Shown here: positions 44,073-53,717 of the stretch, piece by piece
How positions within the stretch are numbered: the stretch's first letter is position 1
Layout: each line of letters begins with the position of its first letter
Source of the DNA: CAZLMG01 sp964560765
Lineage (GTDB): Bacteria; Bdellovibrionota_B; Oligoflexia; Oligoflexales; CAZLMG01
DNA: 64,000 nucleotides
Direction: 5' to 3'
NCBI GenBank assembly: GCA_964560765.1
Contig: CAZLMG010000020.1
Span: forward strand, 5,120 to 69,119
The notes under the pieces: model-generated
Databases searched by the model: none
What the model was told of the DNA's origin: nothing
Seen by the model: only the letters and a program-made list of their open reading frames with translations
Program-made: the position numbers and the translations under genes

Positions 44073-46289
44073 ATGTCGAAAATCATTTACACCTTCACCG
44101 ACGAAGCACCTGCACTTGCCACATTTTCCTTGCTGCCAATCGTGCAAGCATTCACCAAGGCAGCTGGGGTTGAGGTAGAAACCAAGGACATCTCGCTGGC
44201 CGGTCGCATCCTCGCCAACTTTCCCGAAAAGCTGAATGCATCGCAAAAGCTCGGTGATGCCCTTTCTGAAATGGGAGAATTGGCAAAAACGCCGAACGCA
44301 AATATCATCAAGCTTCCCAATATCAGCGCCTCAGTGCCGCAGCTCAGGGCAGCAATCAAAGAACTGCAAGAGCAGGGATACGCAGTTCCGAGTTATCCGG
44401 AAGATCCACGCAGCGATGCGGAGAAGGACATCAAGGCTCGCTACGCCAAGGTACTAGGCAGCGCCGTCAATCCTGTTCTACGCGAAGGCAATTCCGATCG
44501 ACGCGTGGCGCCTGCGGTGAAGCAGTATGCGAAAAAGCATCCCCATTCCATGGGCAAATGGAGCGCAGACAGCAAGTCGCACGTTTCCCACATGAATGAC
44601 GGCGACTTTTACGGCAGTGAACAGTCGACGGTGATGTCCGAACCGTGCAGCGTCAAAATCGAGTATGTCGGTGCCGACGGCAACTCCAAGGTGCTGAAGG
44701 ACGCGATCAAACTGCAAGCGGGAGAGGTTGTCGACGCCTCGGTGATGAGCTGTAAGCGCCTTCGATCGTTTTATGAAGCCGAGATCGAGGATGCCAAATC
44801 GAAGAGTGTACTTCTCTCTTTGCATCTCAAAGCAACCATGATGAAGGTCTCGGACCCGATCATGTTTGGCCATGCGGTATCCATATACTTCCAAGACGTC
44901 TTTGAGAAACACGCCAACAAGTTCACTGAGCTCGGCGTCAATCCAAACAACGGGCTCGGAGATGTCTACTCAAAACTCAGCACTTTGCCCGCGAACTTGC
45001 GCGCAGAAGTCGAGGCTGACATTGCCGCCACCTACAAGAAGCGTCCGCCTCTCGCCATGGTCGACTCGGATAAGGGCATCACCAACTTGCACGTACCCAG
45101 TGACGTGATCATCGATGCCTCCATGCCGGCCGCCATTCGCACGTCCGGCCAGATGTGGGGTCCGGATGGGAAACCACATGACACCAAGTATATGATTCCG
45201 GATCGTTGCTACGCGGGCATCTATCAAGCCACGATTGATTTCTGCAAAAAGCACGGAGCCTTCAACCCGGCAACGATGGGCAGCGTTGCCAACGTCGGCC
45301 TGATGGCGCAAAAGGCCGAAGAGTATGGGTCCCACGACAAAACGTTCGAAATCACCGGTCATGGTACGGTGCGCGTGATTTCCAGCACTGGCCAGACGCT
45401 GTTTGAGCATAAAGTAGAAAAAGGTGACCTCTGGCGTATGTGCCAGACGAAAGACGCCGCCATTCGCGACTGGGTCGGCCTAGCTGTACGCCGCGCCAGA
45501 GCGACTATGACTCCCGCCATTTTCTGGCTGGACCCAAAACGCGCGCACGACGCTAGCCTTATTGCCAAGGTCGAAAAGTATTTGCCAGACCACAAAACCG
45601 ATGGTCTTGAGATCCGCATCATGTCCCCAGTCGACGCCATCAATTACAGCATGGAACGGAGCCGCGCCGGCAACGATACCATTTCGGTAACCGGCAACGT
45701 TCTACGCGACTATTTGACCGATCTCTTCCCCATTCTCGAGCTGGGTACGAGCGCCAAAATGCTCTCCATCGTGCCTCTCCTTGCAGGTGGCGGTCTGTAT
45801 GAAACGGGCGCCGGCGGCTCTGCACCCAAACACGTTCAACAGTTTTTGGAAGAAGGGTACTTGCGTTGGGATTCGTTGGGTGAATTCTTGGCACTGGCGG
45901 TCTCTCTCGAGGACCTTGCCGAAAAGACAAAGAACGCCAAAGCCCTAGTATTGGCCGAAGCGCTGAATGCAGCCAACAGCAAGTTTTTGGAGAATGATAA
46001 ATCGCCAGCACGCAAAGTAGGTGAAATTGACAATCGCGGCAGTCATTTTTACTTGGCAATGTACTGGGCGCAAGCGATGGCAGCGCAGAGCAAAGATGTT
46101 TCCCTGCAGTCTCGTTTCGCCGATCTTGCCAAGAAATTGGAATCACAAGAGGCCAGGATTGTCGGCGAACTGAACGGCGCACAAGGCAAACCGGTTGACA
46201 TCGGAGGCTACTATCACCCGAATCCAAGCAAGACTTCGCAAGCCATGCGACCTAGCACCACATTTAACGCCGCACTCGAAACCATTTGA
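44073..46289 (+). CDS. icd: Monomeric NADP-dependent isocitrate dehydrogenase
   Basis: ATG with AAGGGA upstream. The 738-aa length and the opening IIYTFTDEAPALATFSLLPI are diagnostic for the monomeric class (family average ~740), which is unrelated in size to the dimeric 45-kDa enzymes. Further conserved segments are GNSDRRVAPAVKQYAKKHPH, FYGSEQS, MMKVSDPIMFGHAV and SSTGQTLFEHKVEKGDLWR. The enzyme makes 2-oxoglutarate and NADPH in the TCA cycle. A GST gene starts 12 bases after the stop, so they are probably co-transcribed. Confidence 0.95.
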   Translation: MSKIIYTFTDEAPALATFSLLPIVQAFTKAAGVEVETKDISLAGRILANFPEKLNASQKLGDALSEMGELAKTPNANIIKLPNISASVPQLRAAIKELQEQGYAVPSYPEDPRSDAEKDIKARYAKVLGSAVNPVLREGNSDRRVAPAVKQYAKKHPHSMGKWSADSKSHVSHMNDGDFYGSEQSTVMSEPCSVKIEYVGADGNSKVLKDAIKLQAGEVVDASVMSCKRLRSFYEAEIEDAKSKSVLLSLHLKATMMKVSDPIMFGHAVSIYFQDVFEKHANKFTELGVNPNNGLGDVYSKLSTLPANLRAEVEADIAATYKKRPPLAMVDSDKGITNLHVPSDVIIDASMPAAIRTSGQMWGPDGKPHDTKYMIPDRCYAGIYQATIDFCKKHGAFNPATMGSVANVGLMAQKAEEYGSHDKTFEITGHGTVRVISSTGQTLFEHKVEKGDLWRMCQTKDAAIRDWVGLAVRRARATMTPAIFWLDPKRAHDASLIAKVEKYLPDHKTDGLEIRIMSPVDAINYSMERSRAGNDTISVTGNVLRDYLTDLFPILELGTSAKMLSIVPLLAGGGLYETGAGGSAPKHVQQFLEEGYLRWDSLGEFLALAVSLEDLAEKTKNAKALVLAEALNAANSKFLENDKSPARKVGEIDNRGSHFYLAMYWAQAMAAQSKDVSLQSRFADLAKKLESQEARIVGELNGAQGKPVDIGGYYHPNPSKTSQAMRPSTTFNAALETI

Positions 46290-46301
46290 AGGAGTTCAAC
46301 G

Positions 46302-46922
46302 ATGAAGCTGTATGATTGGAAAGATTCCTATAACTCGCGAAAGATCCTGGCCGTGGCTTTTGAGACCGATCAGCGGCTCGAACTTTGCCCCATGGACTTG
46401 ATGGGCAAGAAGGAACACAAGACCGACGAGCACATGAAGCGCAACCCCAATGGCAAAGTGCCCGTCCTCGAGCACAATGGACAGTATCTATGGGAAAGTA
46501 ATGCGATTCTGCTTTACGTCGCGTCCCTCGATCCGAAGTCCCGCTTGTTGCCGACGCAGCCCATGGAGCGAGCGCAGGTCGAGCGTTGGCTGCTTTGGCA
46601 AAATGCGCACTTGAGCCTGGCGATTGGCAAGATTAGTTACGAGAAAGTTTGGAAAGCCAAGTTTGGTGGTGGACCGGCAGATCCCGCTGCCATCGAAGCG
46701 GCCATGCCAGAAGTCGATCGCTTTCTCGGCGTGCTGAACACAGCACTCGCCGGGAAAAATTTTGTCGAGGGTAGTCTCTCCGTCGCCGACTTTGCCTTGG
46801 CGACTTCTATTGGTTTGGCGAGAGAGTTGGAAATCTCGCTGACAAATTTCGCGGACATCAATCGCTGGTACCATTCGATTGCAGAACGCCCCAGTTGGAA
46901 GAATGCCCAGAAGTGGGATTAG
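46302..46922 (+). CDS. Glutathione S-transferase
   Basis: ATG eight bases after AAGGAG. The 206-aa protein has the thioredoxin-like N-domain with NPNGKVPVLEHNG (cis-Pro) and ESNAILLYVA, and a helical C-domain with LSVADFALATSI (the conserved N-cap and Asp). A catalytic Tyr, Ser or Cys near the N-terminus is not certain (DSYNSRKI region holds Tyr11). The class is not assigned. It shares a transcription unit with icd and may support redox protection. Confidence 0.88.
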   Translation: MKLYDWKDSYNSRKILAVAFETDQRLELCPMDLMGKKEHKTDEHMKRNPNGKVPVLEHNGQYLWESNAILLYVASLDPKSRLLPTQPMERAQVERWLLWQNAHLSLAIGKISYEKVWKAKFGGGPADPAAIEAAMPEVDRFLGVLNTALAGKNFVEGSLSVADFALATSIGLARELEISLTNFADINRWYHSIAERPSWKNAQKWD

Positions 46923-46957
46923 GGATCCCGCTTTTGGCGCATTTGAAGTAATCGGCT

Positions 46958-47002
46958 AAAAAAATGAGTAGCCCTCTGCAGGCGCAATGCACCTCAGAGG
47001 GC
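46958..47002 (-). terminator. Intrinsic terminator of the minus-strand lipoprotein gene
   Basis: Reading the minus strand after the gene at 47026-47913, an 8-bp perfect stem pairs CAGAGGGC (46995-47002) with GCCCTCTG (46971-46978) over a 16-base loop, followed six bases later by seven T (A-run at 46958-46964 on the plus strand). The gap before the T-run is longer than ideal. Confidence 0.5.
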
Positions 47003-47025
47003 AGACAACCAGGAGAGTGATGGCT

Positions 47026-47913
47026 CTAGTCCAGGGGCGAAAGCTTCAGAAGTACGTCTTGCAAACTCTTACGCAGCTCTTGCTCATCACTTGGCAATCG
47101 ATTCGCCTCGGAACTGATGAAATTAAACAAGCTTTTCTTTGAAGTCATGTTGTCTGTGTAGGCACTCGTCGCGGCCGCGTTCAAAGCCGTTTGGGCATTT
47201 TTGCAAGGCTCGGCCGCTGGATCTGATGCGCACTCCTGCGCTAAGGACTCGCGTAACTGAGTGAACGTCATGCGCTGCTGCGTTGCCAAGATACGAACGC
47301 TACCTGCCAATCCCTGATCGAGAAGGTCAGTGAGCTCTGTCTCTAGCTTGATCAGGAGAGGGATCGCCGCCTCAACACTTTGTTCCGACTTGGCTTGCAA
47401 CATAGGCGCATGCAAGGTTTGCAGTACCGTAGCATACTGCATGACAGAAGGATAATCAGGCATGGCGTATTGTCGGTCGATACGAACATAACAAGCTGCA
47501 TCGACAACGTCTTCCCGCCGTGGTTGCACGTTGATCACAAAATCAGCACTATCGTACGGGATAACCACAAACTCTGCGAACTGGGTTTTAGGACCCTCTT
47601 GCGCAACCTGTTTGCGCGCCCCATAAATTGCCCAAGAGACGTTTAGCGGCATCGCACACTCAATGCGTCCTGCGAACTTTAGTTGGTACGGCAACGTTTT
47701 GGTAACGGCATCTTCAGTCGGCGTCAACGCCGCCTTAAAGAGCGTGCTGATACCCCGACACTGACTTCTCTTGTTAGCGCCAGTATCACTGCTTTCACAT
47801 TGGCGGTCAGCGCTCCAGCCCGTGCCGATCTCGCTGTCCAAATCGTAGCCCTGCTCGCTCGTGCCACATCCAAGACTCACAAATAGGGGAAGGGTATAAA
47901 TCATCTTTTTCAT
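47026..47913 (-). CDS. Lipoprotein of unknown function
   Basis: A basic N-region then a hydrophobic core and lipobox SLGC (about Cys16). Residues ~30-160 are strand-rich with paired cysteines (QCESS, SQCRG, ECAMP, ACYVR). Residues ~160-295 are helical (AIPLLIKLETELTDLLDQG, QTALNAAATSAYTDN, ending DVLLKLSPLD). It resembles other orphan lipoproteins here only in having paired Cys. Function unknown. Its terminator lies downstream; the promoter should be in the following 337-base gap. Confidence 0.75.
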   Translation of the reverse strand: MKKMIYTLPLFVSLGCGTSEQGYDLDSEIGTGWSADRQCESSDTGANKRSQCRGISTLFKAALTPTEDAVTKTLPYQLKFAGRIECAMPLNVSWAIYGARKQVAQEGPKTQFAEFVVIPYDSADFVINVQPRREDVVDAACYVRIDRQYAMPDYPSVMQYATVLQTLHAPMLQAKSEQSVEAAIPLLIKLETELTDLLDQGLAGSVRILATQQRMTFTQLRESLAQECASDPAAEPCKNAQTALNAAATSAYTDNMTSKKSLFNFISSEANRLPSDEQELRKSLQDVLLKLSPLD

Positions 47914-48250
47914 AACTTCGTTTCCTTGTTTAGTTGATTCTCGCTCAAGACAATGGGGGCTGCAGAGCTTGGCGACCGCGTTCTACATCGCAACCCCCAT
48001 GCCATCCGCAAATAGACATTTTTCGCTTTTATATCAGCTAGTTACACTCTTAGCACCCCGGCTCGATTCGGCCCAGCTTGGGACATCTGGCCAGCAACGG
48101 GCCGCCCCCTACCTCGGTATCGACATGTAACCTACTGATTCTTGGGCCATGAAAATTGGCAAGCGCCTTGCTCATAGAGCGAGGGCGCTGCGGAAGAAGA
48201 CCACAAGATTTTTTTTGAGCCATACATAAACAGTCTATCGGAGTTCATCT
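47914..48250. other. Gap between divergent lipoprotein genes; one hairpin
   Basis: Contains the promoters for both divergent genes, but I could not assign clear -35/-10 pairs. On the plus strand, AGCGCC-TTGCTC (48162-48173) nearly pairs with GAGCGAGGGCGCT (48177-48189), leaving a 3-base loop, and eight T lie 20 bases later (48209-48216), just ahead of the next gene's CGGAG ribosome site. No gene seen. Confidence 0.5.
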
Positions 48251-49117
48251 ATGCGAACGTATGCACTATCACTAGCCCTATTGAGCATGGGCGTCATCGC
48301 CTGTGGTAAATCCGAAAGCGTCACCAGCAAAAACTTTTCCGACGTAGAACCTACAGATGACAACGAAGGCGAGCACCGCCCAGAACCCGAAGCGCCAGCA
48401 TCAGCAAACGTCCCAAGCATCTCTCCTGCCGCCGCAGACTCGACGCCTGCGACGATAACAGGGGCTGCGACTCCATCAACCACGCTGGGATTCTGGCTGG
48501 CAGAGCGTGGCGAAGACGGCTTCTACCGTGTCCATTGCAAAGATGGCACTGTGGAGGTTGGTGTCGCCGCGGAGAGCATTCACCAACCGACCGTCTGCCG
48601 GCAACAAAGGACATTCATCGACTGGTGCACATACTTGCCCGACTCAGAGGCACTGAAGAGGACCATTGATGTTCTGAAATCGCTTGCGGGCACCGATTAT
48701 TGCCCGGACGTGCATCGCTGGTTGTTATCGGTAGAGTCACTCGATCTATCTAGTCGCGGACTATCCGACCTCCGCCCTCTGGCAACCCTTCCCCACTTGA
48801 CTTCGATCAACTTGTGGAACAATCAGATTAGCGAAATTCATGCTCTGGCGAGTTTGCAGGACTTGCGGAATCTGATCATCGGCCGCAATCAGGTCAAGTC
48901 ACTAGAGCCTCTCAAGTTGCACGCATGGCTCGAGTACCTGCACATTGACTCGAACAAAGTCGAAAGCCTGGAGTTTTTGCGAGAGTCGAAACGCTTGCGT
49001 ACCTTCTACGGCGCGCGAAATCCCATCATCAAGGATGCGACGCGCTGCCCAACAACGGGGGCCAGCTCTGCTGTCAACGCTTTCTGTGCTGCTCTACCTG
49101 CTCCGGTGCAGCCATGA
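48251..49117 (+). CDS. Leucine-rich-repeat lipoprotein
   Basis: ATG with GGAG upstream. Signal with lipobox VIAC (Cys18). An acidic/Pro-rich tether follows, then a small Cys-rich domain (ERGEDGFYRVHCKDG, VCRQQRTFIDWC), then four or so 22-residue LRR units of SDS22/internalin type: LTSINLWNNQISEI, LRNLIIGRNQVKSL, LEYLHIDSNKVESL. A Cys pair ends it. LRR lipoproteins bind proteins at the cell surface. It overlaps a similar gene by four bases (ATGA), so translation is coupled. Confidence 0.88.
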   Translation: MRTYALSLALLSMGVIACGKSESVTSKNFSDVEPTDDNEGEHRPEPEAPASANVPSISPAAADSTPATITGAATPSTTLGFWLAERGEDGFYRVHCKDGTVEVGVAAESIHQPTVCRQQRTFIDWCTYLPDSEALKRTIDVLKSLAGTDYCPDVHRWLLSVESLDLSSRGLSDLRPLATLPHLTSINLWNNQISEIHALASLQDLRNLIIGRNQVKSLEPLKLHAWLEYLHIDSNKVESLEFLRESKRLRTFYGARNPIIKDATRCPTTGASSAVNAFCAALPAPVQP

Positions 49118-49851
49118 TTCATATTGCACCACCGATCATCGGCCTTCTGATTGTACTCACCTTCGGGCAAGCTTGTGCGAAAGATGAGGTACCCAGCGAT
49201 AGCTCGCTGCAAGGGTTGGACGATATTGTTCGTATGGAAAGAAATGAATCGACTGGCTATTGGGAAGTCACCTGCCGCAGCGGCGCACAGGTATACGCAC
49301 TGAGTGAAAGAGACCTGCTGGACGGTGCCATTTGCCGCGATAGCCCCGTCGCTCCATTCAAGCAGTGGTGTGAGTCAGCTAAGGTAGGCTACAAACCACC
49401 GGCGACTCAAGCCTTGATGCGCCTGGCTAAGGTTGAGTCCTGCGAGGACGCCGGTGAAATCCTGGCAAGCCAATTGACATTGGATCTGCGCGGCCAGGGC
49501 ATCGTCGGTGTCGAGCCCATTGCGTCTTTGACCCAATTGGAATATCTCGATTTGAGTAAGAATCCCTTACTTTTCACATCAAAACTTCACACATTAAAAT
49601 CTCTGCGGCACCTCATACTCAGTCATACTGACATCACCTCCTTGACGTTCACCTCGCAAATGCTCGGGCTGCGGACCCTATGGATTGACGGCAATCGCAT
49701 CACATCGTTGCAGCCACTCGTGCCATTGATCAACCTCCATACGCTGGTCATTTCCGGTAATCCCATTATGAAGTCCGAAGAGACCTGCCCTACACTTTCA
49801 GCAAATCGAGCACTTACCGAAGTGTGTCGAAAGCTTCGAGCAACTCCATGA
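49114..49851 (+). CDS. Second leucine-rich-repeat lipoprotein, paralogue
   Basis: Starts inside the ATGA overlap with the previous gene. Signal with lipobox GQAC (Cys21). The domain order matches the preceding protein: a W/Y-rich Cys domain (STGYWEVTCRSG, ICRDSPVAPFKQWC), LRR units (LEYLDLSKNPLLFT, LRHLILSHTDITSL, LRTLWIDGNRITSL, LHTLVISGNPI) and a terminal Cys pair (ETCPT, VCRKL). This points to tandem gene duplication followed by divergence. It overlaps the next gene by four bases. Confidence 0.88.
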   Translation: MIHIAPPIIGLLIVLTFGQACAKDEVPSDSSLQGLDDIVRMERNESTGYWEVTCRSGAQVYALSERDLLDGAICRDSPVAPFKQWCESAKVGYKPPATQALMRLAKVESCEDAGEILASQLTLDLRGQGIVGVEPIASLTQLEYLDLSKNPLLFTSKLHTLKSLRHLILSHTDITSLTFTSQMLGLRTLWIDGNRITSLQPLVPLINLHTLVISGNPIMKSEETCPTLSANRALTEVCRKLRATP

Positions 49852-51149
49852 CAATAAAACTCTCCATCGCTGGATTATTGACCATGAATTTGGTAGCGTG
49901 CGGGCCCATCATGAGCTCGCGCGCCTCCCAAAACGAGGCGGACTTGGCGAACCAAGATGGTTCAATTGCTTCTAGCTCTCAAGCAAAAGCCCACTGGCCA
50001 GCCTTACGCGAAGTTACGGCGCACCCGGACATCCCCACCGAGCTCATGCAGCATTTCGCCTTCTATGCACAAGCTGAAGGCACCAGCGATCAAATCTACT
50101 ATGCACCGCATAAGGTCGAAATTGCCAAGACAGCAGACTATTCACAAAAGCCCGAATTCACGATTCAAGAATTCACCGAGTCGAACCCACCACTTGCCGG
50201 CGAAAAATTGTTGCGAATTGCAGGTAAATGGGACCTGTTAAAGGGAAGCCAAGGGCACCGTAAGATTCTGAGCCTGGCTCGTTTTTATGATGTGAATCTA
50301 CACCCGGCACCGGTCCATGGATGGCGCGTCGAATTCCTGATTGGGCGGCAAGCCGTCCGTGAAGATGGAACGTTCGAAGTCGACTGCTTTCGCAGCCACG
50401 GGGGGCATCTTGTTGCCCCCGATACTAAAGTCATTGCTGACTGCTTCACCAAAAATAGCGTTCGACCTGGCTACGATATCAATCTCGATTTAGTTTATAA
50501 ATTCTTTGCGCACGTATCAGCTGATCAATATGCAGCCGGCTCCATACCCTTTCAGCTCACCACAACTCCAAATTGGCAGCAAGCTATCGCCGACCAGCTA
50601 CAGCATGGGGGCGCATGGGACTCCATCGTTCAAGGCATCGTCACCTGGAAACTCCCAGGCCCCAAGCCAGACGCGGAAGTCACACTAGAAATTGACTGGG
50701 AGCAGCTATCGGAAACTGCCCTCAGCGAAATGTCACGCCACGGCTTCAAAGTTTCAACGCACATCATGAAAAGCTTCCTCGAGGACTTGCTCATGACGGA
50801 CGAATGGCCAAACGCTGTCAGAGTCCAATGGACGTCCGGAATCAGTCGAGAAGAGCTCCACCACCAGCCACATGCCCTTGAAGCCGCAATCGCCGAAATG
50901 GAATGGCATTTAGCTTCGCGCATCTTTCAAAGGCTGAAAGTTGACAGCGACACAAGCGGCGCCCCTCTTTGGACCCTTCGCGGCCGCTATCATGGTCCTC
51001 GGCATGAGTCACTAAGGCTACCATTTTCCAAGAGCGGCCCCGCCCCCATGCAGGTAACCCAGCTCAACGCCACTTGCATCGAAGGCGAAATCAATCGACC
51101 CTTACGATGGAGTCAACGCGAAGCCTGTAAAACACTTCTGGATTACTAA
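49848..51149 (+). CDS. Large lipoprotein, third gene of the LRR operon
   Basis: ATG 49848 overlaps the LRR gene's stop as ATGA; a GTG/ATG further up is less likely. Signal with lipobox LVAC (about Cys18). The 433-aa product has no repeats. Residues ~60-200 are strand-rich (HGWRVEFLIGRQAV, two Cys VDCFRS and IADCFTK). The end contains ATCIEGEINRP and EACKTLLDY (Cys pair). No motif recognised. As part of a three-lipoprotein translationally coupled set, it may form a surface complex with the two LRR proteins. Confidence 0.8.
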   Translation: MTIKLSIAGLLTMNLVACGPIMSSRASQNEADLANQDGSIASSSQAKAHWPALREVTAHPDIPTELMQHFAFYAQAEGTSDQIYYAPHKVEIAKTADYSQKPEFTIQEFTESNPPLAGEKLLRIAGKWDLLKGSQGHRKILSLARFYDVNLHPAPVHGWRVEFLIGRQAVREDGTFEVDCFRSHGGHLVAPDTKVIADCFTKNSVRPGYDINLDLVYKFFAHVSADQYAAGSIPFQLTTTPNWQQAIADQLQHGGAWDSIVQGIVTWKLPGPKPDAEVTLEIDWEQLSETALSEMSRHGFKVSTHIMKSFLEDLLMTDEWPNAVRVQWTSGISREELHHQPHALEAAIAEMEWHLASRIFQRLKVDSDTSGAPLWTLRGRYHGPRHESLRLPFSKSGPAPMQVTQLNATCIEGEINRPLRWSQREACKTLLDY

Positions 51150-51241
51150 CGCTAGGCGCAGGAAAGAGTGGGACGGACGCGCAAAATGCCCTAGAATACC
51201 CTATCGCGCATTCTCTATGGCCAATTGCGGATAGGTTCACC

Positions 51242-53578
51242 TTGAATCGACTGACTTCAGCTTGGCGAAACTTGTCCTGGCGTCGCACGTCGACTTTCAT
51301 ATCGACGCTGGCCGTAGCCAGCATATTCATTTTCATGTTTTTGCGACTCACGACGATCATGAGTCAGCATGAGCTTTCGCTGGTTGACGGCAAGGAGGTG
51401 TTCAATGCGAGCAGCCCACCCCTAAAGGTCTGGATCCGCGCTGCCGGTGACCAGCTTTGCCCGGAGAATCCGTGCTGGTTGACGTCAGAGTTTCAACCTG
51501 ATGCTATCTGGAGCACATCCGATTTCCCCTCCACATCGACACTGGACTTTCTCAAGGGAAGGGCGACTCAGCCCACGGCGGTTAACTACCTCATCGATGT
51601 CAAAATGCCAGCCGAGCTACTTAATTTCAGAGAGAGTTTGGCGGTGACATTGGTCGGCATCAATCATCGCCAATACTCGATCTTCGTCAATGGTCGAGAA
51701 TATTTGACCCGCAACAGTGAAAGCTCGAAGTACAACAGCGCTGTCATACGCATTGATTCACAACGCTCCAGCAATCGAATCGGCATCTATGCCAAGCTAT
51801 CCCCTGGGGAAGTAGGTCTTGCCAGTTACGCCGCCGCACTCATAGGTCCCGAGAGCCGGCTTACCGAGGTTTACAATCTCAGCGATCGCAACGATAACAT
51901 GTACAACCTGGTCTTAGCGCTTGCGACTGGGGCTATTTGTGTACTCTTCGCACTTCAATTCTCTGTTCGCGTTCCGGTTCCCGGCAGTTTAGCCTTTATT
52001 GGCTATAGCGCCGCAGTCACAATGGAAAACGTCATCAAGACACCAATCTTTCGCGACGATATGGGTTTCCATACGGTTGTCGCTAGTTACTACTTCTGTC
52101 AGCTAGCGGCAATGCTGTGTCTCGTCTTTTTCGTGCTGCGATTCACCCGGCAAGACTCCCTCGAACGCCGTTTTGCCATTGTATCTTCAGGGATCGTTGT
52201 CATCTTTGCCCTGCTGGTGTGGGATGCCACCTTCACTAATCGCATCTATTCACTCGCCAATTTGGTAGCGACTTCGGTTTGGTTGAAAATGGGGGCCATC
52301 GCCATCGCATTCATGTTGTCATTACGCCGGCTGATTTTAGATATCCGCGGTGGCCGGGACCTCCCTCGCGTGCGCGCATCCTCGATACTAACCGGCGTCT
52401 TTGCCATCTATCTCATGGCCAGCGGAATCGATTACTTAGTGCTGCCCAGTGCTGGGTTCGAGCGGCGCATGATCTACGATCTGAGCGTGTTTCTCTATCT
52501 CGGGGTGGTTTTAGCCGCCCGCAGTTCTTGGCAAGTGCAAAAAATTGCGGCGCAGAGTCAGGAGCTAGCAAGACTAGGAGCCTCCGCCGCTCTTGGGAGT
52601 GCCATGCAAATCTTGGCGCACGACATTCGGCATCCCCTTGCCGAGTTGAAGAGAAATGCGGAAAGGAGCGGTATGGCCAAGACCTTGAGCGCTATTCAGC
52701 GCAATGTTGTCCACATTGAGTCCATGCTGAACAACGTTCTCTCCGTGAATGCCTCAGAAACGTTGCAACTTGCACCTACTCATATTGCCAAGTTGATTGC
52801 CAATTGCGCTGCCGACGTCCTCGAAGGTCGTCGTTCTTTTGAAGTGACCGCAAATCTAGTGAAACCTGTCGTCGCCATCGATGAGTTTCGTTTTCGCCGC
52901 TTGCTAGACAATTTGCTCGTGAATGCCTTAGAAGCTACTGGTCCCGACGACCGCATTGTGATTTCTTTGTCCGACGCTGATTCCGAAGAAGTCGCCGTCT
53001 CCATATTTAATTCGGGAAGCTACATCCATCCGGAAGATCGGCGCCGCATATTTGATCCGCGATTTACCAAGGGCAAAGCCAGCGGCAGTGGTCTAGGCTT
53101 AGCGATCGTTCAGAAGTACGTGCAAATGCACGGTGGCCGCATCGACGTGATATCGGAAATCGGCAGCGGCACAACCTTCATTCTGCACTTTCCACAGCGG
53201 CAAGCTGCCGCAGTTGCGGCGCCACATCTGCACGTTCACGTCGTGGAGGACGACCCGTACCTGCTCCAAGAGCTGACGAGCCTGCTCGCTCACCCTTTTG
53301 AGCTACACGCGTCTCCGGAGGCATTTCTTGCCTCCTGGATGGAATTGTCGCATCCCGAACGCAGATTGGTGGTGACCGACTACTTCTTCGCCGATAGCCG
53401 GCTGACCGGCATCGATGTGGCCAAGGCCGTTCGTAAACGTGGTGGCTGCTGTTACCTATTGACCAATCTGCGCCTTATTGCCAACGATGTTCGCCAGGAA
53501 TTTGATCGCGTTTATGGCAAGGACCAACTTACAGAACTCGCTGACGAACTCCGAAAGGCGATGGGAAACAGAGATTGA
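51242..53578 (+). CDS. Seven-TM hybrid histidine kinase with C-terminal receiver
   Basis: Starts at TTG 51242, with GATAGG six bases ahead. Residues 1-40 carry one membrane helix. Residues ~55-215 are a periplasmic beta domain like 7TMR-DISM extracellular domains. Residues ~220-430 contain about seven hydrophobic segments. Then the kinase: H-box ILAHDIRHPLAEL (~465), N-box RLLDNLLVNALEA, G-box GKASGSGLGLAIVQKY. The C-terminal ~120 residues are a receiver: HVVEDDPYLLQEL (acid pair), phospho-Asp in LVVTDYFFADSR and the Lys in RVYGKDQL. An output protein is not encoded beside it. Confidence 0.88.
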   Translation: MNRLTSAWRNLSWRRTSTFISTLAVASIFIFMFLRLTTIMSQHELSLVDGKEVFNASSPPLKVWIRAAGDQLCPENPCWLTSEFQPDAIWSTSDFPSTSTLDFLKGRATQPTAVNYLIDVKMPAELLNFRESLAVTLVGINHRQYSIFVNGREYLTRNSESSKYNSAVIRIDSQRSSNRIGIYAKLSPGEVGLASYAAALIGPESRLTEVYNLSDRNDNMYNLVLALATGAICVLFALQFSVRVPVPGSLAFIGYSAAVTMENVIKTPIFRDDMGFHTVVASYYFCQLAAMLCLVFFVLRFTRQDSLERRFAIVSSGIVVIFALLVWDATFTNRIYSLANLVATSVWLKMGAIAIAFMLSLRRLILDIRGGRDLPRVRASSILTGVFAIYLMASGIDYLVLPSAGFERRMIYDLSVFLYLGVVLAARSSWQVQKIAAQSQELARLGASAALGSAMQILAHDIRHPLAELKRNAERSGMAKTLSAIQRNVVHIESMLNNVLSVNASETLQLAPTHIAKLIANCAADVLEGRRSFEVTANLVKPVVAIDEFRFRRLLDNLLVNALEATGPDDRIVISLSDADSEEVAVSIFNSGSYIHPEDRRRIFDPRFTKGKASGSGLGLAIVQKYVQMHGGRIDVISEIGSGTTFILHFPQRQAAAVAAPHLHVHVVEDDPYLLQELTSLLAHPFELHASPEAFLASWMELSHPERRLVVTDYFFADSRLTGIDVAKAVRKRGGCCYLLTNLRLIANDVRQEFDRVYGKDQLTELADELRKAMGNRD

Positions 53579-53717
53579 TTCCTACCTGGCTCGCGCTTCG
53601 CCTCGGCGTTTGCCTTTGAATCGAACGCCTCGTTTGACATGAGGCGCCGTGTAGTAGGATACTCTTGCCATCAGAGACTCATTCGTTTTTGCTTTTACCA
53701 AACCACCGGAGACGCCG

